From positions 1,674,001 through 1,738,000 of the forward strand of contig NZ_JBHRTO010000001.1 in the NCBI RefSeq assembly GCF_042646385.1: 64,000 nucleotides of DNA, read 5' to 3'. This document shows positions 32,848 through 41,564 of this stretch, in pieces (position 1 is the stretch's first letter; each line of letters begins with the position of its first letter). Made by a program: the position numbers and the translations under genes. Source of the stretch: Cypionkella sinensis (GTDB lineage Bacteria; Pseudomonadota; Alphaproteobacteria; Rhodobacterales; Rhodobacteraceae). The notes beneath the pieces were generated by a model. That model searched no databases, was not told where the DNA came from, and worked only from the letters and a program-made list of their open reading frames with translations.

Positions 32848-33480
32848 TTATTTAGTGCCAAACATCCGGTCGCCCGCATCCCCTAGCCCTGGGACAATAT
32901 ATCCATGGTCGTTCAACTGACGGTCTACTGCCGCTGTGACAATCGGCACATCCGGATGCGCTTCTTTCATCCGGGCGATGCCCTCGGGTGCTGCAAGCAG
33001 GCACAAAAAGCGGATATTCTTCGCGCCCGATTGTTTCAAAAGCGTAATCGCCGCGGCCGAGGAATTGCCCGTCGCCAACATCGGATCGACCACAATCGAC
33101 ACCCGCTCTTCCAGATGATCGGGCAGCTTGCAGTAGTATTGCACCGGCTGGAGTGTTTCCGGGTCGCGGTACAATCCAACAAACCCCACCCGCGCCGCCG
33201 GGATCAGTTCCAGAATACCGTCCAGCAGGCCATTGCCCGCCCGAAGGATCGAGATCAGCGCAAGCTTCTTGCCATCAATCGTCGGCGCATCCATCGCCTC
33301 GATCGGGGTCTCAATGGCCTTGGTCGTCATCGGCAATTCCCGTGTCACCTCATAGGCCAACAGCAGGCTGATCTCGCGCAACAGCTTGCGGAAAGATGCG
33401 GTCGAAGTGTCCTTCTCGCGCATAAGCGTCAGCTTATGCTGCACCAAAGGGTGCGAGACGACAGTCAGATGTTCAGCCAT
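32848..33480 (-). CDS. upp: Uracil phosphoribosyltransferase
   Basis: 210 residues; converts uracil and PRPP to UMP. Conserved PRPP-binding segment SIVVDPMLATGNSSAAAITLL, the flexible loop ISILRAGNGLLDGILELIPAARVGF, and the uracil-recognition C-terminus VTAAVDRQLNDHGYIVPGLGDAGDRMFGT. N-terminus HLTVVSHPLVQHKLTLMRE is typical. Last gene of the cdd-deoA-deoB-add-upp run; its start overlaps the add stop by 8 bases. Confidence 0.97.
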   Translation of the reverse strand: MAEHLTVVSHPLVQHKLTLMREKDTSTASFRKLLREISLLLAYEVTRELPMTTKAIETPIEAMDAPTIDGKKLALISILRAGNGLLDGILELIPAARVGFVGLYRDPETLQPVQYYCKLPDHLEERVSIVVDPMLATGNSSAAAITLLKQSGAKNIRFLCLLAAPEGIARMKEAHPDVPIVTAAVDRQLNDHGYIVPGLGDAGDRMFGTK

Positions 33481-34468
33481 GGGCCTGCTCCAAAGTTTTC
33501 AATATCCGGGTTTTCGTATCGGCGTCACAAAACGCGGCGTCAAGCGCGGTGCGGGCGATCTTGGCAAAAACGCCCTCGTCCCAGTCAAACGCCTGATGCA
33601 GCATCTCGTATTCGCGCGCCATCGTGGTGTGGAAGAACGGCGGATCGTCGGTATTGATCGTCACCTTCACGCCGCGATCATACATCTCGCCAATCGGATG
33701 CGCGCGGAAACTGGGGTAAATCCCCAAAGCCACGTTTGAGCCCGGACAAAGCTCCAGCACGATGCCGCGCTCGGCGATCTCCTCGACCAGCGCCATATCT
33801 TCAATCGCCCGCACGCCATGCCCAACCCGCTCGGCCCCCAGATCGTTGATCGCCGCGCGCACCTCATCCGGCCCTTTCCACTCGCCCGCATGGGCGGTGA
33901 TGCGCAACCCCGCCTCACGCGCCATATCGAACGACCATGAGAAATCCTTCAATGCGCCTGACTTTTCATCGCCGCCAATGCCAAAGCCGGTGATGAACCG
34001 CCCCGCCGTCTCTGCCGCACAGCGTGCCACCACGCGGGCCTTTTCGGGGCCGAAATGCCGGATCGGCGTGACAATCCCGCGCAACGTGATGCCGAAATCC
34101 GCCTCGGCCTTGGCCGCCGCTTCCTCAATCGCGTGCAGATATTCCCGCCACGCGCCCAGATCGCCGCCACCGCAGAAATCGGGGGAAAGGAAGGTCTCGC
34201 TGTAAACCACCCCACTCGCCGCACTTTCTTCCAACACTGCGAGGGTCAGCCGATAAAACTCCTGCGGCCCGGTCAGCGTGGTGCAAGCCGCCTCATAGAC
34301 CTTCAGAAAATCCCAGAAATCCGCGAAGCGATAAGAACCGTCCTCATTGAATATCCCCGCAATATCAATGCTCTTTTCCCGCGCGAGCCCTTTGATGAAC
34401 GCAGGCGGCGCGCCGCCTTCCAGATGCAGATGCAACTCAACCTTCGGCATTTGATTCAAATTGTTCAT
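33473..34468 (-). CDS. add: Adenosine deaminase
   Basis: 331 residues, amidohydrolase fold; deaminates (deoxy)adenosine to (deoxy)inosine. Zinc ligands in PKVELHLHLEGGAPP (HxH at residues 13 and 15), ITAHAGEWKGPDEV (His and catalytic Glu), and NTDDPPFFHTTM (Asp pair). ERVGHGVRAIED carries the conserved catalytic His. Could alternatively be adenine deaminase of the add-like class; the operon with nucleoside enzymes favours adenosine. Its ATG 34468 is preceded by GAGAGG, which is part of the dispersed ATATTT element at 34478-34515. Overlaps upp. Confidence 0.93.
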   Translation of the reverse strand: MNNLNQMPKVELHLHLEGGAPPAFIKGLAREKSIDIAGIFNEDGSYRFADFWDFLKVYEAACTTLTGPQEFYRLTLAVLEESAASGVVYSETFLSPDFCGGGDLGAWREYLHAIEEAAAKAEADFGITLRGIVTPIRHFGPEKARVVARCAAETAGRFITGFGIGGDEKSGALKDFSWSFDMAREAGLRITAHAGEWKGPDEVRAAINDLGAERVGHGVRAIEDMALVEEIAERGIVLELCPGSNVALGIYPSFRAHPIGEMYDRGVKVTINTDDPPFFHTTMAREYEMLHQAFDWDEGVFAKIARTALDAAFCDADTKTRILKTLEQAHG

Positions 34469-34477
34469 CCTCTCTGC

Positions 34478-34515
34478 TTAAATATCCTGGGGAGCGCGAG
34501 GGGCTAGCCCCTCGC
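34478..34515 (-). repeat. GC palindrome plus GGATATTTAAGC element before add
   Basis: On the minus strand GCGAGGGGCTAGCCCCTCGC is followed by CCAGGATATTTAAGC, AGAGAGG and the add ATG. It lies between deoB and add. The same palindrome/ATATTT layout occurs at 37485-37530 and, more weakly, at 5972. Confidence 0.65.
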
Positions 34516-34520
34516 CCTTT

Positions 34521-35717
34521 TCACAGAAACGACCGCCCGACGCCCTGCGCCGCAACCCCCAGATGCGCCGCCACGCTGGCCCCCACATCGGCAAACGCCC
34601 GCAAGCCGATCTCACCCACACCGACTCCTGCGCACAAAACCGGCACCCGCTCGCGCGTGTGTTCTGTGCCCGTCCAGGTTGGATCATTGCCATGATCAGC
34701 GGTGAAAATCGCCAGATCGCCGGGGCGCAGCAGCTGCAAAAGTGCCCCGACGCGGCTATCAAACCATTCCAGCGCGCGGGCATAGCCCGCCACATCGCGC
34801 GGATGGCCGTAAAGCGTGTCAAACTCGACAAAGTTCGCAAAGGTCAAAGAACCGTCCTCCGCCTCGCCTGCAAGCCGATCCAGATGATCGAAAAGGTCAA
34901 GGTCGCCCTTACCCTTCCACAGCTTGCCGATGCCCTTCATCGAGAAGATATCGCCGATCTTGCCTATCGCATGGGTGCTGCGCCCCGCGCCCTGCACCCA
35001 TTCCAGCAGCGTCGGCGCGGGCGGGTCCATCGCGTAATCATGCCGGTTCGCCGTGCGCTTGAATGCCCCCGGCGTGCCCGTAAACGGCCGCGCGATCACC
35101 CGGCCCACCTTCATCGCGTGCAGGTGCGGCGCCAGATCCTGACAAAGTTTCAACAGCCGCTCCAAGCCGAACGCCTCCTCATGCGCGGCGATCTGGAACA
35201 CGCTATCCGCCGAGGTATAGCAAATCGGCCAGCCGGTGCGCAGGTGTTCGGCGCAATGCTGCTCGATGATCGGGACGCCAGAGGCATGGCAGTTGCCCAA
35301 AATCCCCTCGGTCCCCGCCAGCTTGCACACCAGCGCCACCAGATCATCGGAAAACGCCGGGATCTTGTCGGGAAAATAGGTCCAATCCCACGGCACTGGC
35401 ACGCCCGCCAATTCCCAGTGCCCCGAGGGCGTATCCTTGCCGCGCGACACTTCTGTCGCAGCCCCCCAGCGACCCATGGGCACCGCGCCCAAGCCAGGCG
35501 CATCCAGCCCCGAGGCCAATTTGATCGCCGCCCCCAGACCCAAAGCATCCAGATTGGGCATCCGCAGCGGGCCAGACCGCCCCTGTTCTGCCCGCCCCGC
35601 AGCACAGGCTTCGGCGATATGGCCCAGCGTATTCGCGCCCTTATCGCCGAAATCGCCCGCATCCGGCGCACCACCACAGCCGACGGAATCCATCACGATC
35701 AAAAACGCGCGCGCCAT
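34521..35717 (-). CDS. deoB: Phosphopentomutase
   Basis: 398 residues, alkaline-phosphatase-superfamily enzyme interconverting (deoxy)ribose 1-phosphate and 5-phosphate. Metal sites: MARAFLIVMDSVGCGGAPDA (Asp of MDSVG), FANFVEFDTLYGHPRDVAGY, and LAIFTADHGNDPTWTGTEHTRERVP (DHGND and H). The phosphorylated Thr lies in KGANTLGHIAE-type region. Start ATG 35717 directly abuts the deoA stop (35718), so the two are coupled. Length equals the family norm. Confidence 0.97.
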   Translation of the reverse strand: MARAFLIVMDSVGCGGAPDAGDFGDKGANTLGHIAEACAAGRAEQGRSGPLRMPNLDALGLGAAIKLASGLDAPGLGAVPMGRWGAATEVSRGKDTPSGHWELAGVPVPWDWTYFPDKIPAFSDDLVALVCKLAGTEGILGNCHASGVPIIEQHCAEHLRTGWPICYTSADSVFQIAAHEEAFGLERLLKLCQDLAPHLHAMKVGRVIARPFTGTPGAFKRTANRHDYAMDPPAPTLLEWVQGAGRSTHAIGKIGDIFSMKGIGKLWKGKGDLDLFDHLDRLAGEAEDGSLTFANFVEFDTLYGHPRDVAGYARALEWFDSRVGALLQLLRPGDLAIFTADHGNDPTWTGTEHTRERVPVLCAGVGVGEIGLRAFADVGASVAAHLGVAAQGVGRSFL

Positions 35718-37025
35718 TCAGGCAATCCTTTTGATGATCAAATCCGGGTCGGCGGGGGCCACAGGGCCCATCCGGTAAGCCGCCTGCACCCGCAAAATGG
35801 CTTCCTCTGCCGCAGCTTCCGTCGCCGCATGCACCATGCAGAGCGGATCGCCCGCGCCGATATCCTCGCCGATGCCCGCCAGATCCGACAGCCCGACCGA
35901 CAGGTTCAGCTTGTCGCCCTCGCGCTGCCGCCCGCCACCCAGACCCACCACGGCCAGCCCCAAAGCCTGCCCGTCAATCGTGGTGACAAATCCGGGCTGC
36001 ACGCTGGGCACCTCGCGGATCACCGTCGCCGCAGGCAAGCGATCCGGCCAGCGTTCGACAAAATCCAGCGGCCCACCTTGGGCTGCCACCATGCGGCCAA
36101 ACCATTCCGCCGCCGCGCCCGATTCCAACGCCTGCTCGATCCGCCCCGCGCCATCGGCAGGGTCCGCCGCCAGCCCGCCCAAGGCCAAAGCCTCACCGCC
36201 CAGCGCCATGGTGATGTCCCACAGCGCCGCGTTGACGGATGTGCCGGTTAACGTCTCCATCACCTCAATCACCTCCAGCGCATTGCCCGCCGCCGTGGCC
36301 AAAGGCTGACTCATATCGGTGATCAGCGCAGCCGTCATACAGCCCGCCCCCTGCGCGGTGGCCACCAAAGCCCGCGCCAAATCCTCAGCCTCGGCCACTG
36401 TTTTCATGAACGCGCCAGAGCCGCATTTCACATCCAGAACAAGCGCTTCCAGCCCCGCCGCCAGCTTTTTCGACAGGATAGAGGCGGTGATCAGATCAAT
36501 CGACTCGACCGTTCCCGTCACATCGCGCACCGCATAAAGTCGGCGATCCGCAGGCGCGATTTCGGCGCTGGCCGAGACGATCGCGCAGCGCGTATCACGC
36601 AACTGCCGCCGCAACTGATCCTCGCTCAGCCCGGTCTTGAAGCCGGGAATAGCCTCCAGCTTGTCCAGCGTGCCGCCAGTATGGCCCAATCCCCGGCCCG
36701 AGATCATCGGCACATAGGCCCCACAGGCCGCCAGTGCCGGGGCCAGCATCAGCGACACGCAATCGCCGATCCCGCCGGTGGAATGCTTGTCCAGCACCGG
36801 CCCAGGCATATCCCATTCCAGCACATGCCCAGTGTCGCGCATGGCCCGCGTCAGCGCCACGCGGCCCTGATCACCAAGCCCCTTCAGCAGCACCGCCATC
36901 GCAAACGCCCCGGCCTGCGCATCGCTGACCGCACCCGAGGCCAGCCCCTGCGCAAACCACTGCAACTCCGCCGCCGAGGGCACCTCGCCATCGCGCAGAC
37001 GCACAATGATGGCGCGGGCATCCAT
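35718..37025 (-). CDS. deoA: Thymidine phosphorylase
   Basis: 435 residues; phosphorolyses thymidine to thymine and deoxyribose 1-phosphate. Conserved: MRDTGHVLEW, phosphate-binding VLDKHSTGGIGDCVSLMLAP, MISGRGLGHTGGTLDKLEAIPGF (family signature), ILSKKLAAGLEALVLDVKCGSGAFM, and the C-terminal PYNP beta/alpha domain. ATG overlaps the cdd stop by 1 base (TGATG). Could use uridine as well in some alphaproteobacteria, but the deoA-type motif order points to thymidine/deoxyuridine. Confidence 0.95.
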   Translation of the reverse strand: MDARAIIVRLRDGEVPSAAELQWFAQGLASGAVSDAQAGAFAMAVLLKGLGDQGRVALTRAMRDTGHVLEWDMPGPVLDKHSTGGIGDCVSLMLAPALAACGAYVPMISGRGLGHTGGTLDKLEAIPGFKTGLSEDQLRRQLRDTRCAIVSASAEIAPADRRLYAVRDVTGTVESIDLITASILSKKLAAGLEALVLDVKCGSGAFMKTVAEAEDLARALVATAQGAGCMTAALITDMSQPLATAAGNALEVIEVMETLTGTSVNAALWDITMALGGEALALGGLAADPADGAGRIEQALESGAAAEWFGRMVAAQGGPLDFVERWPDRLPAATVIREVPSVQPGFVTTIDGQALGLAVVGLGGGRQREGDKLNLSVGLSDLAGIGEDIGAGDPLCMVHAATEAAAEEAILRVQAAYRMGPVAPADPDLIIKRIA

Positions 37026-37417
37026 CAGATCTTGTCCATATGCGCCGCCGAGAACACCCCGGGCAGCAGCTCGGCCACGCTCAACACCTTCGATTTTCCG
37101 TCGGTGGTGTAAAGGGTTACGCGCACGCCCTGATCGGCAAATTCTGCGATTTTCTGACGGCAGCCACCGCAGCAGGGCACGGGTTCCGGGCTGTCGGCGA
37201 TCACGGCAATCTCGGCAATCCGGGTATCCCCCGCCGCGATCATCGCCGCAATCGCCCCGGCTTCGGCACAGGTGCCTTCGGGGTAGGCGACATTCTCGAC
37301 ATTGCAGCCGACATGCAGATTGCCCTCAACCGAGCGGATGGCTGCACCTACCTTGAAGCGCGAATAGGGCGCATAGGCGCGCAGGCGTACTTCGGTTGCG
37401 GCGTTTAACAGCGACAT
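37025..37417 (-). CDS. cdd: Cytidine deaminase
   Basis: 130 residues, homotetrameric type; deaminates cytidine and deoxycytidine to (deoxy)uridine. Zinc and catalytic residues are in TCAEAGAIAAMIAAG (CAE) and PVPCCGGCRQKIAEF (PCxxCRQ). YAPYSRFKVGAAI and GCNVENVAYPEG are the conserved substrate loops. First gene of the salvage operon, so the promoter should lie between it and the cupin gene end (37418-37532). Confidence 0.97.
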   Translation of the reverse strand: MSLLNAATEVRLRAYAPYSRFKVGAAIRSVEGNLHVGCNVENVAYPEGTCAEAGAIAAMIAAGDTRIAEIAVIADSPEPVPCCGGCRQKIAEFADQGVRVTLYTTDGKSKVLSVAELLPGVFSAAHMDKI

Positions 37418-37484
37418 CAGCGGACTCCGGTTTTCTGATCCTTTGGTCAGAGTCTGTGCCGCTTCGCGTCAAATGGCAAGCGTG

Positions 37485-37530
37485 CGCGGGGGCTAGCCCC
37501 CGCACCCCCAGGATATTTGAGCGCAGAGGA
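37485..37530 (+). repeat. GC palindrome plus GGATATTTGAGC element
   Basis: GCGGGGGCTAGCCCCCGC is followed by CCCCAGGATATTTGAGC, GCAGAGGATG. It lies upstream of the cdd promoter region on the plus strand and just past the stop of the minus-strand cupin gene. Matches the element at 34478-34515 in design and at about 26 of its core positions. Confidence 0.65.
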
Positions 37531-37532
37531 TG

Positions 37533-38603
37533 TCAGAGGACCTCAGTCTTTGGATTGCCCGGCAGCGAGACTTCCAGCAGTTGCAGGTCGCTGGAACATT
37601 CCCAATAGCGCGTCGCCATCCCCGGCGGGATCACAAAGGCATCGCCGGGCGACAGCCGGTAGGGGTCTTTGCCCTCACCCTCCAAAGTCATCTCGCCGCT
37701 CATCACAAAGCTGAACAGAATGTCGCCCTGATGTTTCGTCCAAGGTGCCACGCCTACAGGCCGCGCCACCATCACGCTTGCCACGCCCTTGGTATTGGCG
37801 TTGATCGTGGTGTCGCGCGCCTCAAACCCCGGAATACGGAACGGCGCGAAGGCCCCGGTGCTGCCGATGTTATGCACAAAGCGCTGGCCGTCCCATTCGC
37901 GTTCGCGGTTCACCGTGCCATTCGGCAGCGTCATATTGTGGTCAATCTCGGTGACATGCTCGGCCGGAACGCCGATTTCCACCACCTGCACGCCCTCGGA
38001 ATGCAGCACTTTATGGCGGATGGTGGGGGGTTGGATAAAGCAGTCGCCCGCCTCGATCCGCAGGATACCGCCTTGATCTTCATAAAGAACGTCCACCCAG
38101 CCTGCGACGCAGAAGATCAGTTGAAATCCGACCTTATGGTAATGCACCATATCCGGCACCGGGCCATCCGGCACCCGGATGTGGCTGGCAATCATCGCCC
38201 CGCCCAGCCGTGTCGGGATCAGATCGCGGTATTCCATACCGGCGCGGCCAATCACCCAAGGCGCTTGATCGGCCAAACGACGCACCACAAAGGCATGTTC
38301 GGTTTTCGGCAGGATCAGCGGCGGGTTCAGCTCGTCAATTTCGACGCTGGTGCCGCCGGGCGAGGTCAGTGCCTTCGCGCCATCCGCAATCGGATCATCG
38401 GTCAGAATCCGCAGCAAGCCGGGGGCGGCCTTGCTGTCGGCATCCAGCCGCAGCCGCAAGCCATGGCCCGAAATCACCGCCACTGCTGGATTATCCGCCG
38501 GATAGATCATATCCATCCGCATCCCCAAGGTCTTGGTGAAGAACGGCAAATCCTTGCGCAGGTCTGTGGTTGGCAACACGATTTCAGCGCGAATATCAGA
38601 CAT
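37533..38603 (-). CDS. VOC/glyoxalase plus double-cupin protein
   Basis: 356 residues. An N-terminal VOC-like half-module (about residues 1-70: MSDIRAEIVLPTTDLRKDLP, FFTKTLGMRMDMI) is fused to a bicupin: first cupin about 150-215 with MVHYHKVGFQLIFCVAGWVD and DCFIQPPTIRHKVLHSEG, second about 285-345 with PWTKHQGDILFSFVMSGEMT and GDAFVIPPGMATRYWECS. His residues suitable for a metal are present in the first cupin and weaker in the second. May be a dioxygenase, isomerase or ligand-binding protein. GAGGGG lies 7-8 bases before ATG 38603. Monocistronic, or coupled to a doubtful small frame upstream. Confidence 0.75.
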   Translation of the reverse strand: MSDIRAEIVLPTTDLRKDLPFFTKTLGMRMDMIYPADNPAVAVISGHGLRLRLDADSKAAPGLLRILTDDPIADGAKALTSPGGTSVEIDELNPPLILPKTEHAFVVRRLADQAPWVIGRAGMEYRDLIPTRLGGAMIASHIRVPDGPVPDMVHYHKVGFQLIFCVAGWVDVLYEDQGGILRIEAGDCFIQPPTIRHKVLHSEGVQVVEIGVPAEHVTEIDHNMTLPNGTVNREREWDGQRFVHNIGSTGAFAPFRIPGFEARDTTINANTKGVASVMVARPVGVAPWTKHQGDILFSFVMSGEMTLEGEGKDPYRLSPGDAFVIPPGMATRYWECSSDLQLLEVSLPGNPKTEVL

Positions 38604-38797
38604 CAACTTTTCCCCTCATCGGACTCTCTGCCAATATGTTTCAAACCTGAAGCTTTCAGATCAAGCGATTTCTTGTGATACGAGCTATCACCAATTCGCT
38701 TTGCCTTTGCGATACGCGTTGCATTGGGTAAACCTGCCAGCATTGCTGCGACCAAACCCTGCCAAATCGGCAAGGAAAGGTCATGTGAAAAAGCCAT
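38603..38797 (-). CDS. Doubtful small ORF coupled to the cupin gene
   Basis: 64 residues, MAFSHDLSLPIWQGLVAAML start, basic tail HIGRESDEGKS. Its TGA overlaps the cupin ATG (TGATG), which looks like coupling, but there is no ribosome site before its ATG and codon use is AT-richer than neighbours. It may be a leader rather than a gene. No family recognised. Confidence 0.3.
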   Translation of the reverse strand: MAFSHDLSLPIWQGLVAAMLAGLPNATRIAKAKRIGDSSYHKKSLDLKASGLKHIGRESDEGKS

Positions 38798-38855
38798 AGT
38801 TGGCGTCAGATAAAAAGCCGTTTAAGGGTAAACTATAAATCTGCGGGAGGTTCGG

Positions 38856-41135
38856 ATGGAAGAGGCACGGCACGACAACGCGCGGCAAGCGGCACTGGAT
38901 TATCACGAGTTTCCGAAACCCGGAAAGCTGGAAATCCGCGCGACCAAGCCACTTGCCAACGGGCGTGACCTATCCCGCGCCTATTCGCCGGGCGTGGCCG
39001 AGGCTTGTCTTGAGATCAAGGCCGATCCTGCCACCGCCTCGCGCTACACCGCGCGCGGTAATCTGGTCGCAGTTGTCACCAATGGCACCGCCGTCTTGGG
39101 CCTTGGAAACATTGGCGCTTTGGCCTCCAAGCCGGTGATGGAAGGCAAGGCGGTTCTGTTCAAGAAATTCGCCAACATCGACTGTTTCGACATCGAGCTG
39201 AACGAACCCGATCCCTACAAGCTGGCCGATATCGTCTGCGCGCTAGAGCCGACCTTTGGTGCGATCAACCTTGAAGACATCAAGGCCCCCGATTGTTTCA
39301 TCGTTGAACAATTATGCCGTGAGCGGATGAAAATCCCGGTTTTCCACGATGATCAACATGGCACCGCCATCGTTGTTGGGGCTGCCGCAACCAATGCGCT
39401 GCACGTGGCGGGCAAGAATTTCGCCGATATCAAGGTGGTTTCCACCGGCGGGGGGGCCGCGGGAATCGCCTGCCTGAACATGCTGCTGAAACTGGGCGTC
39501 AAACGTGAAAACGTCTGGCTCTGCGATTTGGCGGGTCTTGTCTACAAGGACCGCAACGAGCAGATGACCGAGCAGAAGGCCGCTTACGCCCAAGGCACGA
39601 CTGCTGCCAGCTTGGCCGAAGTGATCCAAGGTGCCGATCTGTTCCTTGGCCTGTCTGGTCCCGGCGTGCTGACGCCGGAGATGGTCGCCAAAATGGCCCC
39701 GCGCCCGATCATCTTCGCCCTCGCCAACCCCAACCCCGAGATCATGCCCGACGCCGTCCGCGCCGTCGCCCCCGATGCGATCATGGCGACCGGGCGCAGC
39801 GATTTTCCCAATCAGGTCAACAACGTGCTGTGCTTCCCGTTCATCTTTCGGGGTGCTCTGGACGTTGGCGCCACCGTGATCAATGACGCGATGCAACTGG
39901 CTTGCATTGACGGCATCGCAGCGCTGGCCCGCGCCACCACCAGCGCCGAGGCCGCCGCCGCCTACAGCACTGAAAAGCTGACCTTCGGCGCCGATTATCT
40001 GATCCCGAAACCCTTCGACCCGCGTCTGATCGGCGTGGTCGCCAGCGCCGTTGCCAAGGCCGCGATGGAAACCGGCGTCGCCACGCGTCCGATCACCGAT
40101 CTGGATGCCTACCGCGAAAAGCTGAACGGCTCGGTGTTCAAATCGGCACTGATCATGCGCCCGGTGTTTGAGGCCGCCGCCACCGTCAGCCGCCGCATCA
40201 TCTTTGCCGAGGGCGAGGATGAGCGCGTGCTGCGCGCCGCCAATGCGATGCTGGAAGAGATGACCGACAAGCCGATTCTGATCGGCCGTCCCGATGTCAT
40301 CGCGACCCGCTGCGAGCGCGCGGGCCTGCCGATCCGCCCCGACAAGGACTTTGAAATCATCAACCCCGAAAGCGACCACCGCTATCGCGACTACTGGGGC
40401 TCCTACCACGAGTTGATGGCGCGTCAGGGCGTCACCCCAGATATTGCGCGCGCCGTGATGCGCACCAACACCACCGCCATCGCCGGCATCGCCGTGCATC
40501 GTGGCGATGCCGACAGCATGATCTGCGGCACCTTCGGCCAATATCTGTGGCATCTGGGCTATGTGCGGCAAATCCTAGCTCGCGATGGCCTGCATCCCCG
40601 CGCCGCCCTGTCGCTGATGATCCTCGAGGATGGCCCACTGTTCATCGCCGACACCCAGATCAACGCCGTGCCTTCGGCCGCGCAAATCGCCGAAACCGTG
40701 ATCGGTGCGGTGCGTCACGCCAAGCGCTTTGGGGTCGAGCCGAAAGTGGCGCTGTGCAGCCATTCCAGCTTTGGCAACCTTGACAGCGACTCGGGGCGTC
40801 GGATGCGCGACGCGCTGGAAATCCTTGACGCCCGCGAGGTGGATTTCACCTACGAAGGCGAGATGAACGCCGACGCCGCCTTGGACCCCGAACTGCGCGC
40901 CCGCATCTTCCCCGGTTCGCGGATGCAAGGCCCCGCCAATGTGCTGGTTTTCGCCTATTCTGACGCAGCCTCCACCGCGCGTAACATGTTGAAACTGAAG
41001 GCAGGCGGGCTTGAGGTCGGCCCGATTCTGATGGGCATGGGCAACCGCGCCCATATCGCCACGCCGTCGATCACCGCGCGCGGCCTGCTGAACATGTCGG
41101 CCATCGCAGGCACTCCGGTGGCGCATTACGGCTAG
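38856..41135 (+). CDS. maeB: NADP-dependent malic enzyme with phosphotransacetylase-like domain
   Basis: 759 residues. Malic enzyme part (about 1-430): MEEARHDNARQAALDYHEFP start, substrate loop RDLSRAYSPGVAEACLEIKA, catalytic Lys region VTNGTAVLGLGNIGALASKPVMEGKAVLFKKFA, metal site HDDQHGTAIV, and NAD(P) loop VVSTGGGAAGIACLNML. C-terminal part (about 440-759) resembles phosphotransacetylase (IIFAEGEDERVLRAA, FAYSDAASTARNMLKLKAGG) and is regulatory, not catalytic, in known MaeB. Oxidatively decarboxylates malate to pyruvate. GGGAGG 8 bases before ATG. Terminator hairpin follows at 41163. Confidence 0.96.
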   Translation: MEEARHDNARQAALDYHEFPKPGKLEIRATKPLANGRDLSRAYSPGVAEACLEIKADPATASRYTARGNLVAVVTNGTAVLGLGNIGALASKPVMEGKAVLFKKFANIDCFDIELNEPDPYKLADIVCALEPTFGAINLEDIKAPDCFIVEQLCRERMKIPVFHDDQHGTAIVVGAAATNALHVAGKNFADIKVVSTGGGAAGIACLNMLLKLGVKRENVWLCDLAGLVYKDRNEQMTEQKAAYAQGTTAASLAEVIQGADLFLGLSGPGVLTPEMVAKMAPRPIIFALANPNPEIMPDAVRAVAPDAIMATGRSDFPNQVNNVLCFPFIFRGALDVGATVINDAMQLACIDGIAALARATTSAEAAAAYSTEKLTFGADYLIPKPFDPRLIGVVASAVAKAAMETGVATRPITDLDAYREKLNGSVFKSALIMRPVFEAAATVSRRIIFAEGEDERVLRAANAMLEEMTDKPILIGRPDVIATRCERAGLPIRPDKDFEIINPESDHRYRDYWGSYHELMARQGVTPDIARAVMRTNTTAIAGIAVHRGDADSMICGTFGQYLWHLGYVRQILARDGLHPRAALSLMILEDGPLFIADTQINAVPSAAQIAETVIGAVRHAKRFGVEPKVALCSHSSFGNLDSDSGRRMRDALEILDAREVDFTYEGEMNADAALDPELRARIFPGSRMQGPANVLVFAYSDAASTARNMLKLKAGGLEVGPILMGMGNRAHIATPSITARGLLNMSAIAGTPVAHYG

Positions 41136-41162
41136 GCGACGACGCGTTACTTCGAACCGAAA

Positions 41163-41189
41163 GAAAACTCTGCGGGGCAGAGTTTTCTG
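41163..41189 (+). terminator. Rho-independent terminator after maeB
   Basis: AGAAAACTCTGC and GCAGAGTTTTCT form a perfect 12-bp stem with a GGG loop, 27 bases past the maeB stop. Outer GAACC/GGTTC arms extend it. A following run of smaller hairpins fills 41190-41340. Confidence 0.8.
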
Positions 41190-41391
41190 GTTCGTTGCTC
41201 GTAAGGCTGAAGGCCGTCGAGCAAGGGGCGTGAAGCCGCAAGCCGTCGCTGTGGAAATCGGGGCGCGCCTGACTGGCGGGCGCGAAATCGCGCCTGCCGG
41301 GGGCACGCAGGCGCGGCCCGATTTGGCACTGGCCAAATCGGGCAAGGCCAACTGCCGTTGCATCATGATGCCTATTCCCGCCCCTGAAAAC

Positions 41392-41481
41392 TTTGCAAAC
41401 CCCGCGTCAAATCGCTCAGAACCCCTACAAACCACACTAGTTTGCAAAAATTTGCGCCCATCCTCGCGCAATATATGCAAA
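41392..41481 (+). promoter_or_regulatory. Cluster of TTTGCAAA boxes upstream of prpE
   Basis: Perfect palindromes TTTGCAAA at 41392-41399 and 41441-41448, half-boxes TTTGCG at 41451-41456 and TATGCAAA at 41474-41481. TTTGCAAA pairs are the known binding motif type of short-chain acyl-CoA responsive regulators (ScfR/PccR in Rhodobacter, PrpR and RamB in actinobacteria). Placed 84-173 bases before the prpE ATG, they are a good candidate operator for propionate-responsive control. Confidence 0.65.
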
Positions 41482-41564
41482 CTTTATCTCGCAAGCGCGT
41501 CACGATCCTTGCGCGACTCAAGCGGGCTTGCCTAAGACAGCCGCAGCTTTGGAGGAGGCATACA

